DNA of 47,947 bases from a virus, in IMG/VR virus record IMGVR_UViG_3300049478_000019, positions 1 through 47,947 of that record, one strand, 5' to 3'. Below the pieces are notes generated by a model that was not told the DNA's origin, made no database searches, and was given only the letters and a program-made list of their open reading frames with translations. The position numbers were made by a program, and so were the translations under genes. Positions 40,229-47,947 of this stretch are shown here, piece after piece. Position 1 is the stretch's first letter; the number at the start of each line of letters is the position of its first letter.

Positions 40229-42141
40229 TGGGAACCGCCACTACATTTGCCGCCCTGATTGCTAATGCGGAATCAGAAAAGGTTTTTCTTGCCGAATTGA
40301 AGTTGGCCGAATTAATCACCGGATGGACATTAACGCCCGCGCAAACATTTACCTACCAGGTTTCATATCTCAATGAGACCGTGACTTTGCCCGACAGCAA
40401 GACGGAAATAATTCGCAAAGCGCTTGTTTCTTTGGAATTGGATGGAACCGCATTTACTGCTAGGGCTAATATCGCTTTGGTGGAAGCCAACGCTGGATCA
40501 TATTGGCACGATACGGCCAATGCTCTGCTTTACATTCATCCTCCTGACGATGGAAGTCCCAATCACCACACGATTGTCGGATTTTTCTGGGTTTACTTCG
40601 CCACCAAGGGGATCATCCTAAATAGTATCTATTACGAACCCTATATCGCAGACCGGGGAATTCCCTCCCTTTCCCAATCCATAACCGATATCCATTATGG
40701 CGTCAGCGAAATCGGCGCGGGCGACTTGATTCTTTTAAATGGCCGGGGATTCTTTGATCAAATCGCCAACAAGTTTATCTGGGTTAATAAGACTTGCAAA
40801 ATCCTTCTGGGGGGAGATTCCCTAGCCTATACTGAGTACACGGCTATCTTCACGGGTAAGATAACCGAGAAGATTTTCACATCAAGCCAATTGATCCTCT
40901 CGTTGCGATCAAACAGTTTTTCTCTTATGCGCCAAATCCCGATAAACCATTACTGGACTTCCAATTTTCCCAATCTTGATCCAGCGATGGTGGGGATGCC
41001 GATCCCATATTACTACGGTGTTTATGATTCCAATCAAGCCCCCGTGGTCGCATGCATTAACTCGGCCTATGCTATCAGCACTTTTCAATTCAATATTTGC
41101 TACCATGCAATTCAGGCCATTGATGATACATATGTCGATTTCGGCGACGGCGCGGGCTGGCAGCAGATAGCCCATGCGAATGTGAATTTGAGTGCTTCTA
41201 CGTTTACGATAACGTCAGTTTCTTTTGTAGTGGGAATGTCTCGGGTCAAGGTCGCCTTCCATGGAAAGACGAGCGGCGGATTGGTCCTTGAGGGTGCCCC
41301 GGAGATAGTCGAGGATATCCTTTTGAATGTTTGTGGATATGTTTCAGGGGATTTAAATGCTGCTTCTTTTACGGCATCCAAGGCGGCCAGCGAGTGTGTC
41401 TTGAATGTGCCGATAGATAGCGATATTGCGGCTATTTCTGTCATTGAAAAGATATGCCAATCCGACCTTGCTTTTTTTGATGAGGATGCGGCGGGCCTTC
41501 TCAGATACCGGACATGGGAGCCAGCCGTCACGGGCACGGTTCCGGAATTGACATCAACGGAAATCCTGGGAATGCCGGAAATCACCGATGACCCCGACAA
41601 ACTTTATTACAAGGTCAAGGTCGGATATTCTTATGATTGCGCAAATTGGGAATACCTCTACAAGGATGAAACCGATGAGACAAGCGGGTATAAATATGCC
41701 AAAAAAGAGACATTGCTTATCGACACTTATCTTCGCAATGAGAATGATGCATTGATTCTTGCCGGACGCCTCCTTTGGATTTCCGCCGACCCATCCCCCA
41801 CAATTAGATTAGATTTGAAGATTGCACAGATAACGAAAAATACTGGCGACAAGATGAAGATAACTCTCATTCGGGCACCCTTCTCCACGGTTGGCGGATA
41901 TAATGCAAGGTTATTTGAGATTTACGGCAAGACCCTCTCTTGCTTCCCGGTTATCCTGACCTTAGAGTGTCGGGATCTGTTGAATTATGGCGTGGACGTG
42001 GGATTCTGGATGCTGGATGCCGCGCCGATATGGGCCGCAGCCACGACGCAAGAAAAAGACGACTCTGGCTTCTGGTGTGATACGGATGGTTACTGTTTGA
42101 CGGGCGATGACACAAGCTTGAATAAATCCCTTTGGTGGTGA
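40228..42141 (+). CDS. Baseplate hub / tail-associated protein
   Basis: The 637-residue product is a large beta-rich protein with FYDEDAAGLL-like segments (DLAFFDEDAAGLLRYRTWE), consistent with hub or tail-associated proteins that bind the tail tip. It has no visible lysozyme or peptidase motif. It is followed after three bases by the first fibre gene. Confidence 0.6.
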   Translation: MGTATTFAALIANAESEKVFLAELKLAELITGWTLTPAQTFTYQVSYLNETVTLPDSKTEIIRKALVSLELDGTAFTARANIALVEANAGSYWHDTANALLYIHPPDDGSPNHHTIVGFFWVYFATKGIILNSIYYEPYIADRGIPSLSQSITDIHYGVSEIGAGDLILLNGRGFFDQIANKFIWVNKTCKILLGGDSLAYTEYTAIFTGKITEKIFTSSQLILSLRSNSFSLMRQIPINHYWTSNFPNLDPAMVGMPIPYYYGVYDSNQAPVVACINSAYAISTFQFNICYHAIQAIDDTYVDFGDGAGWQQIAHANVNLSASTFTITSVSFVVGMSRVKVAFHGKTSGGLVLEGAPEIVEDILLNVCGYVSGDLNAASFTASKAASECVLNVPIDSDIAAISVIEKICQSDLAFFDEDAAGLLRYRTWEPAVTGTVPELTSTEILGMPEITDDPDKLYYKVKVGYSYDCANWEYLYKDETDETSGYKYAKKETLLIDTYLRNENDALILAGRLLWISADPSPTIRLDLKIAQITKNTGDKMKITLIRAPFSTVGGYNARLFEIYGKTLSCFPVILTLECRDLLNYGVDVGFWMLDAAPIWAAATTQEKDDSGFWCDTDGYCLTGDDTSLNKSLWW

Positions 42142-42144
42142 TAA

Positions 42145-43209
42145 ATGGCCTGGACTTCTTCAACTCCCGTTACTGTTGGCAATCCAACGAAAAAGACGGA
42201 CATAGATAAGGTTTATGATAATACATTCTTCCTCGCGGGCACAGTCCACCATAATCTGAAACTCGCAGTGGACGGTGGGGATGTTGGCAAGCTGTGGGTT
42301 TATGCCCAATCCACTGGCGCACTCCCCAGCGCGACTTCCCCCATAGGAGTATTGATCCCCGACGGAGATGAATTGCAGATCCGCCAACGGACGGCGGCCT
42401 ATCTCACGGGGGCGGGATCATTCGACCTAGCCGATGCCGCTGGATATTGGGGAAGGGCATCCGCAGCGTCTAGCAAATATACCGCCTATCTTTATGCGAT
42501 ATGGGACGGAACTGGGATTGTCTGGGCCCTGTGCGCTTATAGCGGGATAAATCTAGTCCCCACAACAGTTGCCGCCACGGATGACAATTATTTTCTCCTT
42601 GAGGATTCCAGTACCTATGTAAGAAATGCTGCCCATTATTGTGTCTCAATCGCCAAATTGGAATATGAATATGATACCGCTGATGCACCCGATCATACCA
42701 TCAATGCGACCGGATTCAGGTTTGTCTATGATCGAGATCCAGCAGATTTCTATTTCAAGATGACCGAATATTCCGCTGCGATTATAGCCATGATCAATAA
42801 TGCCAATTGGACAGCCGTGGATGCCGTGAATGCCAGAATTTCTTTTATTGCCCCGAGAACTGGAAAATATGAAGTAACATTCAACTGCCCAGTTAGAATT
42901 CTTAGTGCTGTAGCCACTCTGGTAAATATAGTCGGTGCTCTTGGCCTATCATTGGATGTAGGAGCGACTGTAAGTGGTGGTCAAATATTCGGGTTGCAGA
43001 CTGGAACTCCGGCAGTTGGAGAAAGTTCCCAATTGCGCACCTCGATCTCGGTTTCATATGTTTTTGATCTAGCGGCTGCCACATCTTATGATTTTGATCT
43101 TTATTATAAATTGGCGATTTCCGGGGCTGGAGGAACTGCTCATATTTATGTGAGTGCGGCCACAGAAGTTCTGCATAAGACGATAAGGGAGTTGAGCCAA
43201 ACTCGATGA
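42145..43209 (+). CDS. Tail fibre protein
   Basis: This 354-residue protein begins MAWTSSTPVTVGNP, similar to the N-terminus of the next protein (MTWTSTNPLGAV), suggesting a shared virion-anchoring segment. The C-terminal 150 residues are beta-rich (ISFIAPRTGKYEVTFNCPV), like C1q/TNF jelly-roll receptor domains. It overlaps the tailspike gene by four bases. Confidence 0.6.
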   Translation: MAWTSSTPVTVGNPTKKTDIDKVYDNTFFLAGTVHHNLKLAVDGGDVGKLWVYAQSTGALPSATSPIGVLIPDGDELQIRQRTAAYLTGAGSFDLADAAGYWGRASAASSKYTAYLYAIWDGTGIVWALCAYSGINLVPTTVAATDDNYFLLEDSSTYVRNAAHYCVSIAKLEYEYDTADAPDHTINATGFRFVYDRDPADFYFKMTEYSAAIIAMINNANWTAVDAVNARISFIAPRTGKYEVTFNCPVRILSAVATLVNIVGALGLSLDVGATVSGGQIFGLQTGTPAVGESSQLRTSISVSYVFDLAAATSYDFDLYYKLAISGAGGTAHIYVSAATEVLHKTIRELSQTR

Positions 43210-44900
43210 CCTGGACCTCGACAAATCCCCTTGGCGCGGTTGACAGAGTGCCGAAAGCTGTCTTTGATCAGCTTTGGGACAATGTCTCCCGGATGGAAGG
43301 GTATGCGATCAATATCAAGGAATCTCCCTTCAATGCCAAGGGAGACGGCACAACGGATGACACAGCGGCGATCCAGGCTGCGATACAATATCTAGAAACT
43401 ACGGGAGGAGCAGTATATTTTCCAATTCCCGGTCAATACAACGTAACAGGCCAGATAATCATATCCTCTTATTATCCAGTAAGTCTTATTTCAAATATGG
43501 GTTCACCTGTTTCAACATCTTCTTATGGTAGTTATATTAAGATAGGAGGGAACATTAGTGGTAGTGTTTTTAAATATTCAGCTCCGGGAGCGCGTGGAAC
43601 TTCGGGAGGAGGAACAATTTCTGGCCTTTCTTTTGTTGATTCATCCAATATTGGATCTTGGGGAACGCAAGGAAACTATACATTGACGGCCTGTTTGGAA
43701 TTGATTGATTTCAATCTTAGTCATGTTGAAAATTGCTATTTTCATTTCATTCTTGGCAGCGCAATAAAATCTCAATATATGATCATGTCTAATATTCGGA
43801 ATTGTGTATTTCGTTATTGTGGCACTACCAGTAAACCAGCATTATGGTTGGCCAGTGATTCCGGCGGAACCTATGTAAACCAATCCGTATCTATTTCGGA
43901 TTGCAAGTTAGAAGTTAATCATTCTGCTCCCTATATTCAGATCGATCGGTACTCCGAAGATATTAAAATCAGGGGTTGCGGATTTGAAGCTACTCCGGGA
44001 ACTGCCAGTTCTAACCAATATTATATTTACAACAATTCTTTTGCCAATATGATTTCGGATTGCCACTTTCATGCAAACAATGGTACTTCCGTTTATCTTG
44101 ATACTTATGGTGATCAATGCCAGATTTCTAATTGCGAATTCAATAGCGACCCAACAACCGCGCCCAAGCTGGACATGGTTTCGACAAATGCGCAAATTTC
44201 TAACTGCATTTTCCGTGGATTAGATACCCATACTCAAATCAATGCCCAAAATGGATTTGCCCATTTTTCAAATTGCCGGGTTTATGGCGGGGGTGACGTA
44301 CAACTTGGAACTTATTCCAATTGGACTGGAGGATCTATCGAGGACCTAACCACCGGCCATTCTTATGCGATAGTCGTTGCCGATGGAAGTACGGTCTCGG
44401 GAGCAATTGTAAAATCCTGTGTTACGGCCGGGGGAATAAAATTAACGGGTTCATGCCCAGCGGCAATAGGGAATCTCATTTATTTAAACGGAGGGATTGG
44501 TCTCCGAAATGAAAGCAGTGTCTCTACTATTTATGGCAATAGATCTTATAGCAATACCGGAGGAGACGCATCTTTTACGTTTTATCCGAAGGGATATTCT
44601 CCAAATGCCAATTTTTTCCTGGATGCTAGTTATCCTCTGCAAACATCGGTCGCATGGAATCCTGGATCAATAGCCGATGGTGATGCGGAAACCAAAGGAG
44701 TGACCGTTACTGGGGCTACTGTAGGGGATATTGCTCTTGCCTCATTCCCGATGTTGTCGGGAGGTCTTTCGGTATCGGGAATGAATCTTTCGGCATCGGT
44801 TCTTTCCAACGATACTGTTTCGGTTACTATCTCTAATACTTCTGGATCGGCTCAGGATTTGGATAATGCAACATTAATTGTGCAAGTCTTAAAGGGGTAG
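43206..44900 (+). CDS. Tailspike with pectate-lyase-type beta-helix
   Basis: This 564-residue protein has an anchor-like N-terminus, then NAKGDGTTDDTAAIQAAIQYL, the signature of the pectate lyase superfamily, and a long right-handed beta-helix with rungs ending in C-x-F (NCYFHF, NCVFRY, DCHFHAN, NCEFNS, NCIFRG). Residues about 480-564 form a C-terminal beta domain. It would bind or cut a host surface polysaccharide. The catalytic residues are not identified. The stop follows a slippery A-AAG-GGG. Confidence 0.75.
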   Translation: MTWTSTNPLGAVDRVPKAVFDQLWDNVSRMEGYAINIKESPFNAKGDGTTDDTAAIQAAIQYLETTGGAVYFPIPGQYNVTGQIIISSYYPVSLISNMGSPVSTSSYGSYIKIGGNISGSVFKYSAPGARGTSGGGTISGLSFVDSSNIGSWGTQGNYTLTACLELIDFNLSHVENCYFHFILGSAIKSQYMIMSNIRNCVFRYCGTTSKPALWLASDSGGTYVNQSVSISDCKLEVNHSAPYIQIDRYSEDIKIRGCGFEATPGTASSNQYYIYNNSFANMISDCHFHANNGTSVYLDTYGDQCQISNCEFNSDPTTAPKLDMVSTNAQISNCIFRGLDTHTQINAQNGFAHFSNCRVYGGGDVQLGTYSNWTGGSIEDLTTGHSYAIVVADGSTVSGAIVKSCVTAGGIKLTGSCPAAIGNLIYLNGGIGLRNESSVSTIYGNRSYSNTGGDASFTFYPKGYSPNANFFLDASYPLQTSVAWNPGSIADGDAETKGVTVTGATVGDIALASFPMLSGGLSVSGMNLSASVLSNDTVSVTISNTSGSAQDLDNATLIVQVLKG

Positions 44901-45028
44901 AATTCCCGACTAATGGGACTTCAATGATCAATATTTATTGGGATGCTGGAAATGCGAGATATAAGATTCAGAACAAGGTGGCCGGGACAATCAGTTTTTA
45001 TCGGATTTTCATTGGATATCAACCGTAA
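44891..45028 (+). other. Possible -1 frameshift and tailspike extension
   Basis: The last sense codons TTA AAG GGG contain the heptamer A-AAG-GGG just before TAG. A -1 slip would continue as GVEFPTNGTSMINIYWD and end at TAA 45026-45028, adding about 43 residues that look protein-like (YKIQNKVAGTISFYRIFIG). A separate 34-residue frame from ATG 44924 is the alternative. Confidence 0.4.
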
Positions 45029-45099
45029 TTAAGAGAAATAAAATGGAACCCAACAATGAAAAATCGATAAAATTCCCAGCTTAAACATAGAGACACAAA

Positions 45100-45459
45100 A
45101 TGATTGAAGAAAAAAATAACAAGAAAAATGAATCGCCACATCTGAAGGTGACGCTTCCCATTGCCCTGATTATTTCGGGAATCGTATTCGCGGGATCAAT
45201 CGTCAGTGGAATCTATAACCAAAGTAGAGATGTCACCCATCTAAGGGAACGCGTGATCGCGATTGAATCCCTAGCCCACCAACAATATAAATTTGCCGAT
45301 ACGAACGAGGGGCGATTGACGGTCGTAGAGACGGCTTTCAAGAACTTGTGCGGAATTGTTGCCGAAATAAAAGAAGATTTTAAAAAAATGCGGGAGGATC
45401 AATTAAGTTTCTATAAAGAGCAACGGACTAATCATGCAAGAACGCAAAAAAGGCAATAA
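45100..45459 (+). CDS. Membrane protein, possible holin or spanin partner
   Basis: This 119-residue protein has one transmembrane segment at about 18-40 (VTLPIALIISGIVFAGSIVS) with a charged helical C-terminal part containing RVIAIE and KEDFKKMRED heptads. It lies directly before the endolysin gene, so a holin or membrane lysis role is likely. The single span fits class III holin or i-spanin-like topology. Bases 45029-45099 before it hold only a 13-codon frame and no clear signal. Confidence 0.5.
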   Translation: MIEEKNNKKNESPHLKVTLPIALIISGIVFAGSIVSGIYNQSRDVTHLRERVIAIESLAHQQYKFADTNEGRLTVVETAFKNLCGIVAEIKEDFKKMREDQLSFYKEQRTNHARTQKRQ

Positions 45460-45463
45460 ATAA

Positions 45464-45886
45464 ATGAAGGATAATTTCGATAAAGCATTCAGTTTGACCG
45501 TGGGATTGGAAGGAGAATATTCAAATGATCCTTCTGATTCTGGTGGGGAGACCAAATGGGGAATTTCACAAAAGGCCTACCCGAGCCTCGATATAAAAAA
45601 TTTGACGATTGAGAAGGCCAAGGAAATTTACCTGATTGACTATTGGATGCGGATAGACTGCAATTCGCTTCCATCGCCCCTTGATATATTGGTTTTTGAT
45701 AGCGCCGTGAATCTCGGAATTGGGGCGACGAAAAAATTACTTGAAAGAAGCGACCTCGACTCGCTCAGATTTCTTTTGAATCGGATTGATTATTATGTTG
45801 AATTAGCCAAAAAAAGTGAAAGTGCTCGGAAGTTTTTTCGCGGCTGGGTCAATCGAGTGATCCATCTTTATAAAATGCTGGCCTAA
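45464..45886 (+). CDS. Endolysin, GH108 N-acetylmuramidase
   Basis: This 140-residue protein has the GH108 signature VGLEGEYSNDPSDSGGETKWGI, with E16 the likely catalytic residue; the usual EGGY is EGEY here. It cuts the glycan strand of peptidoglycan. The C-terminal part is shorter than in many GH108 proteins with a peptidoglycan-binding domain. It lies four bases after the membrane protein gene. Confidence 0.85.
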   Translation: MKDNFDKAFSLTVGLEGEYSNDPSDSGGETKWGISQKAYPSLDIKNLTIEKAKEIYLIDYWMRIDCNSLPSPLDILVFDSAVNLGIGATKKLLERSDLDSLRFLLNRIDYYVELAKKSESARKFFRGWVNRVIHLYKMLA

Positions 45887-45911
45887 ATAAAAAAGCATGG
45901 AGGTGAGAAGG

Positions 45912-46316
45912 ATGAAAAAAAGAATCGCATTGGTTTCATTGGCCCTAATTTTTTTGGTGGGGTGTATTGCAAGTTGCGCCCTCACACAAAAAATCACGGA
46001 TCCTTTTGCCTATGCCTCATATGGAACTCTTTCGACTACCTTATCGACCTATAAGATCATCAACCGAGTATTTACTGGTCTTCGAGCATCGAAGGAAGTA
46101 TCCGATCAAAAATGGGCGGACTTTGAGAAACTGGCAAATAAATTTTTGGATGAACATATAAGTGCATCCAAGACCATGGCCGATTACAAAAGGGGTATCG
46201 TTTCGCAGAATTCAGCAGATGCCGCAATAAAATTATTGGATGTCGCACTCCAAAAACTTGAGGACTATTACAACGCCCAGATTCCAGAGGGCAAACGCGA
46301 ACCCTTAATCAAATAG
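45912..46316 (+). CDS. Lipoprotein
   Basis: ATG 45912 follows GAGGTGAGAAGG, giving 134 residues. The N-terminus MKKRIALVSLALIFLVGC has a lipobox (LVGC), so it is lipid-anchored. The rest is helical. Near the endolysin it could serve as an o-spanin-like protein or affect superinfection, but this is not shown by sequence. Confidence 0.65.
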   Translation: MKKRIALVSLALIFLVGCIASCALTQKITDPFAYASYGTLSTTLSTYKIINRVFTGLRASKEVSDQKWADFEKLANKFLDEHISASKTMADYKRGIVSQNSADAAIKLLDVALQKLEDYYNAQIPEGKREPLIK

Positions 46317-46331
46317 AAGGAGGAAATTCAA

Positions 46332-46535
46332 ATGACGGGACTTGAAGAAGCGGCAGCCATAGCTGCCACGATATCGGTGGCTCGAACACTATTGAAAGAG
46401 ATTCCAGCCGGCATTATCGAAGTGAGGAACATAATGCTTGCCTGGAACAATGCGGACCCATCCGCGGAGGATTTCGATTCCTTAGTTGCCATTGCAGAGG
46501 CATCTAGGCCAAAAGATCCCCTTGGGAAGGTCTGA
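46332..46535 (+). CDS. Small hypothetical protein
   Basis: This 67-residue acidic, helical protein (AAAIAATISVARTLLKEIPAG) has an AGGAGG site. No family is recognised. Bases 46536-46620 hold a possible 17-residue frame but nothing firm. Confidence 0.5.
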   Translation: MTGLEEAAAIAATISVARTLLKEIPAGIIEVRNIMLAWNNADPSAEDFDSLVAIAEASRPKDPLGKV

Positions 46536-46620
46536 AATCGCCCAGGATCGACAAATATCGAGGCGGTGGTATGCTTCTGTGGAGCTTTTATCCCAAGAGG
46601 CCCATTGCCTTCGCGGGAAG

Positions 46621-46869
46621 ATGATGAAAATAACAATAATTATGGCTATTGCTTTTGCCCTTTCCGTATTGACTGGTTGTAGTCCAAAATGGAAATGCTA
46701 TACCTTGGAATTAAAAGAGGATTTTCCGACAATTGATTTTGTCAGAGAGAACAAAAAAGAAAAGAATTGCGAAATAGCATATCAGGAATGTAGACAACAC
46801 GAAGGGGGAAGGACATTAATTAATTATCCTGCCCGAACAGTTATCTATTATTGGATAGAGAAAAAATAG
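46621..46869 (+). CDS. Small lipoprotein
   Basis: ATG 46621 (or 46624) gives 82 residues starting MMKITIIMAIAFALSVLTGC, with lipobox LTGC. An in-frame upstream ATG at 46486 lacks signal-peptide sense. The mature part has several Cys. It may be an o-spanin-like or superinfection-exclusion lipoprotein. Confidence 0.55.
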   Translation: MMKITIIMAIAFALSVLTGCSPKWKCYTLELKEDFPTIDFVRENKKEKNCEIAYQECRQHEGGRTLINYPARTVIYYWIEKK

Positions 46870-46885
46870 TAACGATTGGAGGTAA

Positions 46886-47890
46886 ATGGTGAGAAAAATT
46901 CTTCTTTTCGGGTTAATGATCGCCGTATTCTTCGCATTCTCGCCGAGTTGGGCTGGTCCCTTGAAGGTGGCGGATTTGGAGAGCAAAATAAAAGCGGCCA
47001 GCCACAAATGGAAATCGGGGGAGACTTCGGTTTCCAAGTTGTCTCCCGACAAATGGGCGAAAAAGTTGGGCTTAAAGAAACCCAAGAAAGTGCCCCTGCA
47101 GATCCCCAAGCTCGTCCCCAAGGTTGCCTTGCCAGCATTAATTGACTATCGCACTCGGGGTTATGTCTCCGCTATCAAGGACCAGGATAATTGCGGGTCA
47201 TGCTGGGCCTTTGCTGCCACAGGAGCCTTAGAATCCATAGTTATGATGGGAACTACCAACCCTAACTCAAATCTTAATTTGAGTGAGCAGACAATGGTTT
47301 CCTGCGACACCAATGATGAGGGATGCAATGGCGGATATCCGGATGAGGCCGCCAATTTTGTGGTGAATTCTGGTCTTCCATTGGAATTCTGTTTCCCATA
47401 CCTAGCCTCCGATCTCCTTTGTTCAAAGGCATGTCCAAATTGGCAGGCAAATGCCTATAGGGCCCAATCCTGGACCTATGCCTCCACTATCTCCGGGAAC
47501 CTCACCGACATCAAGATCGCCCTGGTGAATTACGGGCCGGTCTCGACGACCATGAATGTCTACTCCGATTTCATGTATTATGTGTCGGGGGTCTATAAGC
47601 AGACTTCGGGAATCCTTGAGGGCAGTCATGCCATCCTGATTGTCGGGTACGATGATGCCGACCAGGCATTCATCGTCAAAAACTCCTGGGGAACCGGATG
47701 GGGAGAATTGGGTTATTTCAGTATTGCCTACTCTGAATTATCGAGTGTTGTGGAATTCGGCGCCTACACTATTTATTTTATTTATGGTGCTGTGCCGCCG
47801 CCTCCCCCCCCTCCGCCAACTCCGGGATGCAGCACAAAATCAAACCTGTCAAACCAGAATCAACATTGGTTTTGGAAGTATTTCAAATAG
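46886..47890 (+). CDS. Exported papain-family (C1A) cysteine protease
   Basis: This 334-residue protein has a signal peptide (1-23), a short Lys-rich propeptide-like region (24-83) and a C1A peptidase domain with Q100, catalytic C106 (NCGSCWAFA), H248 (SHAILIVGYDD) and N266 (VKNSWGTGWGE). A Pro-rich segment (about 304-313) ends in a short tail. It is exported and could cut host surface or competitor proteins. Phage-encoded papain-like proteases are rare. A poly-C run in the Pro region leaves the C-terminus uncertain. Confidence 0.85.
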   Translation: MVRKILLFGLMIAVFFAFSPSWAGPLKVADLESKIKAASHKWKSGETSVSKLSPDKWAKKLGLKKPKKVPLQIPKLVPKVALPALIDYRTRGYVSAIKDQDNCGSCWAFAATGALESIVMMGTTNPNSNLNLSEQTMVSCDTNDEGCNGGYPDEAANFVVNSGLPLEFCFPYLASDLLCSKACPNWQANAYRAQSWTYASTISGNLTDIKIALVNYGPVSTTMNVYSDFMYYVSGVYKQTSGILEGSHAILIVGYDDADQAFIVKNSWGTGWGELGYFSIAYSELSSVVEFGAYTIYFIYGAVPPPPPPPPTPGCSTKSNLSNQNQHWFWKYFK

Positions 47891-47903
47891 GAGGTGATAA
47901 GAA

Positions 47904-47947
47904 ATGACTTGGCAAATGTGGCTGAAAGGCCTTTTGAGTGCCGTTAT
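47904..47947 (+). CDS. 5' end of next gene, holin-like start
   Basis: ATG 47904 follows AGGAGGTGATAAGAA and reads MTWQMWLKGLLSAV before the window ends. The start resembles small phage membrane/holin-like proteins with an early hydrophobic helix. Too short to be sure. Confidence 0.5.
   Translation, partial: MTWQMWLKGLLSAV

Noticed and set aside
46571-46624. 17-residue frame before the second lipoprotein
   Set aside because: Too short and without a family, despite an ATGA overlap.
47809-47830. Frameshift in the C-run of the papain-like protease
   Set aside because: The other frames do not restore a clearly better C-terminus, so no error is claimed.
1-47947. tRNA genes, integrase, insertion sequences or attachment sites
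   Set aside because: None could be seen on either strand.

Overview
The window is almost entirely the late (virion) region of a tailed double-stranded DNA phage or prophage, read on the + strand from end to end. The gene order is: regulator and HNH-like genes, ParB-methyltransferase, terminase small and large subunits, portal, MuF-type protein, prohead protease/scaffold, decoration protein, major capsid, head-tail connectors, tail terminator, tail tube, frameshifted tail chaperones, tape measure, baseplate/hub proteins, fibre, tailspike, and a lysis/exported-protein block. There is a tail tube and a 1034-residue tape measure but no sheath, so it looks like a siphovirus. No integrase, tRNA, CRISPR array or host housekeeping gene is seen. 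Two lipobox proteins, signal peptides and a GH108-type endolysin suggest a Gram-negative host; the host taxon cannot be told from the sequence. TTG and GTG starts and ATGA/TAATG overlaps are frequent.

The striking part is a sugar and protein-glycosylation gene set woven into the virion operon. At the left end lie a PseA-type N-acetyl sugar amidotransferase and a HisF-like partner (252-2077). In the middle (22636-27520) is an overlapping cassette resembling a pseudaminic/nonulosonic acid pathway: PseH-like acetyltransferase, PseB-like dehydratase, a trypsin-like protease, PseC-like aminotransferase, a short PseI/NeuB-like synthase, a small membrane protein and a SpsF/PseF-like cytidylyltransferase. 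Two tandem methyltransferases resembling the pseudaminic-acid-associated methylase family lie at 14652-15868. Three Maf-like (DUF115/MptE-like) proteins, the family that transfers nonulosonic acids to flagellin, lie next to the major capsid gene and on both sides of the tail tube gene. The inference is that the phage makes an activated, modified nonulosonic acid and attaches it to its own capsid and/or tail subunits. A PseG-type hydrolase and a HisH-type glutaminase are not in the window.

Other notable features are: a GGCNN pentanucleotide array (2630-2677); a two-hairpin RNA architecture that occurs twice (13961-14033 and 17407-17482) with different sequence but the same layout; intrinsic terminators abutting the ribosome binding sites of capsid, tail and protease genes; a 730-residue beta-helix, 20-residue-repeat and tail-terminator fusion beside a stand-alone paralogue of its last domain; a classical -1 frameshift site in the tail chaperones and a possible second one at the end of the tailspike; a MuF protein with a JAB-like C-terminus; and an exported papain-family protease near the lysis genes.

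Layout: 1-2622 sugar amidation and small genes; 2630-4237 regulatory and small early/late-switch genes; 4234-11292 methyltransferase, packaging and portal; 11356-19287 head assembly with methylases and Maf-1; 19284-22636 small virion/decoration and exported proteins; 22636-27520 nonulosonate cassette; 27508-36336 connectors, tail tube and Maf-2/Maf-3; 36333-45028 tape measure to tailspike; 45100-47947 lysis and exported proteins.
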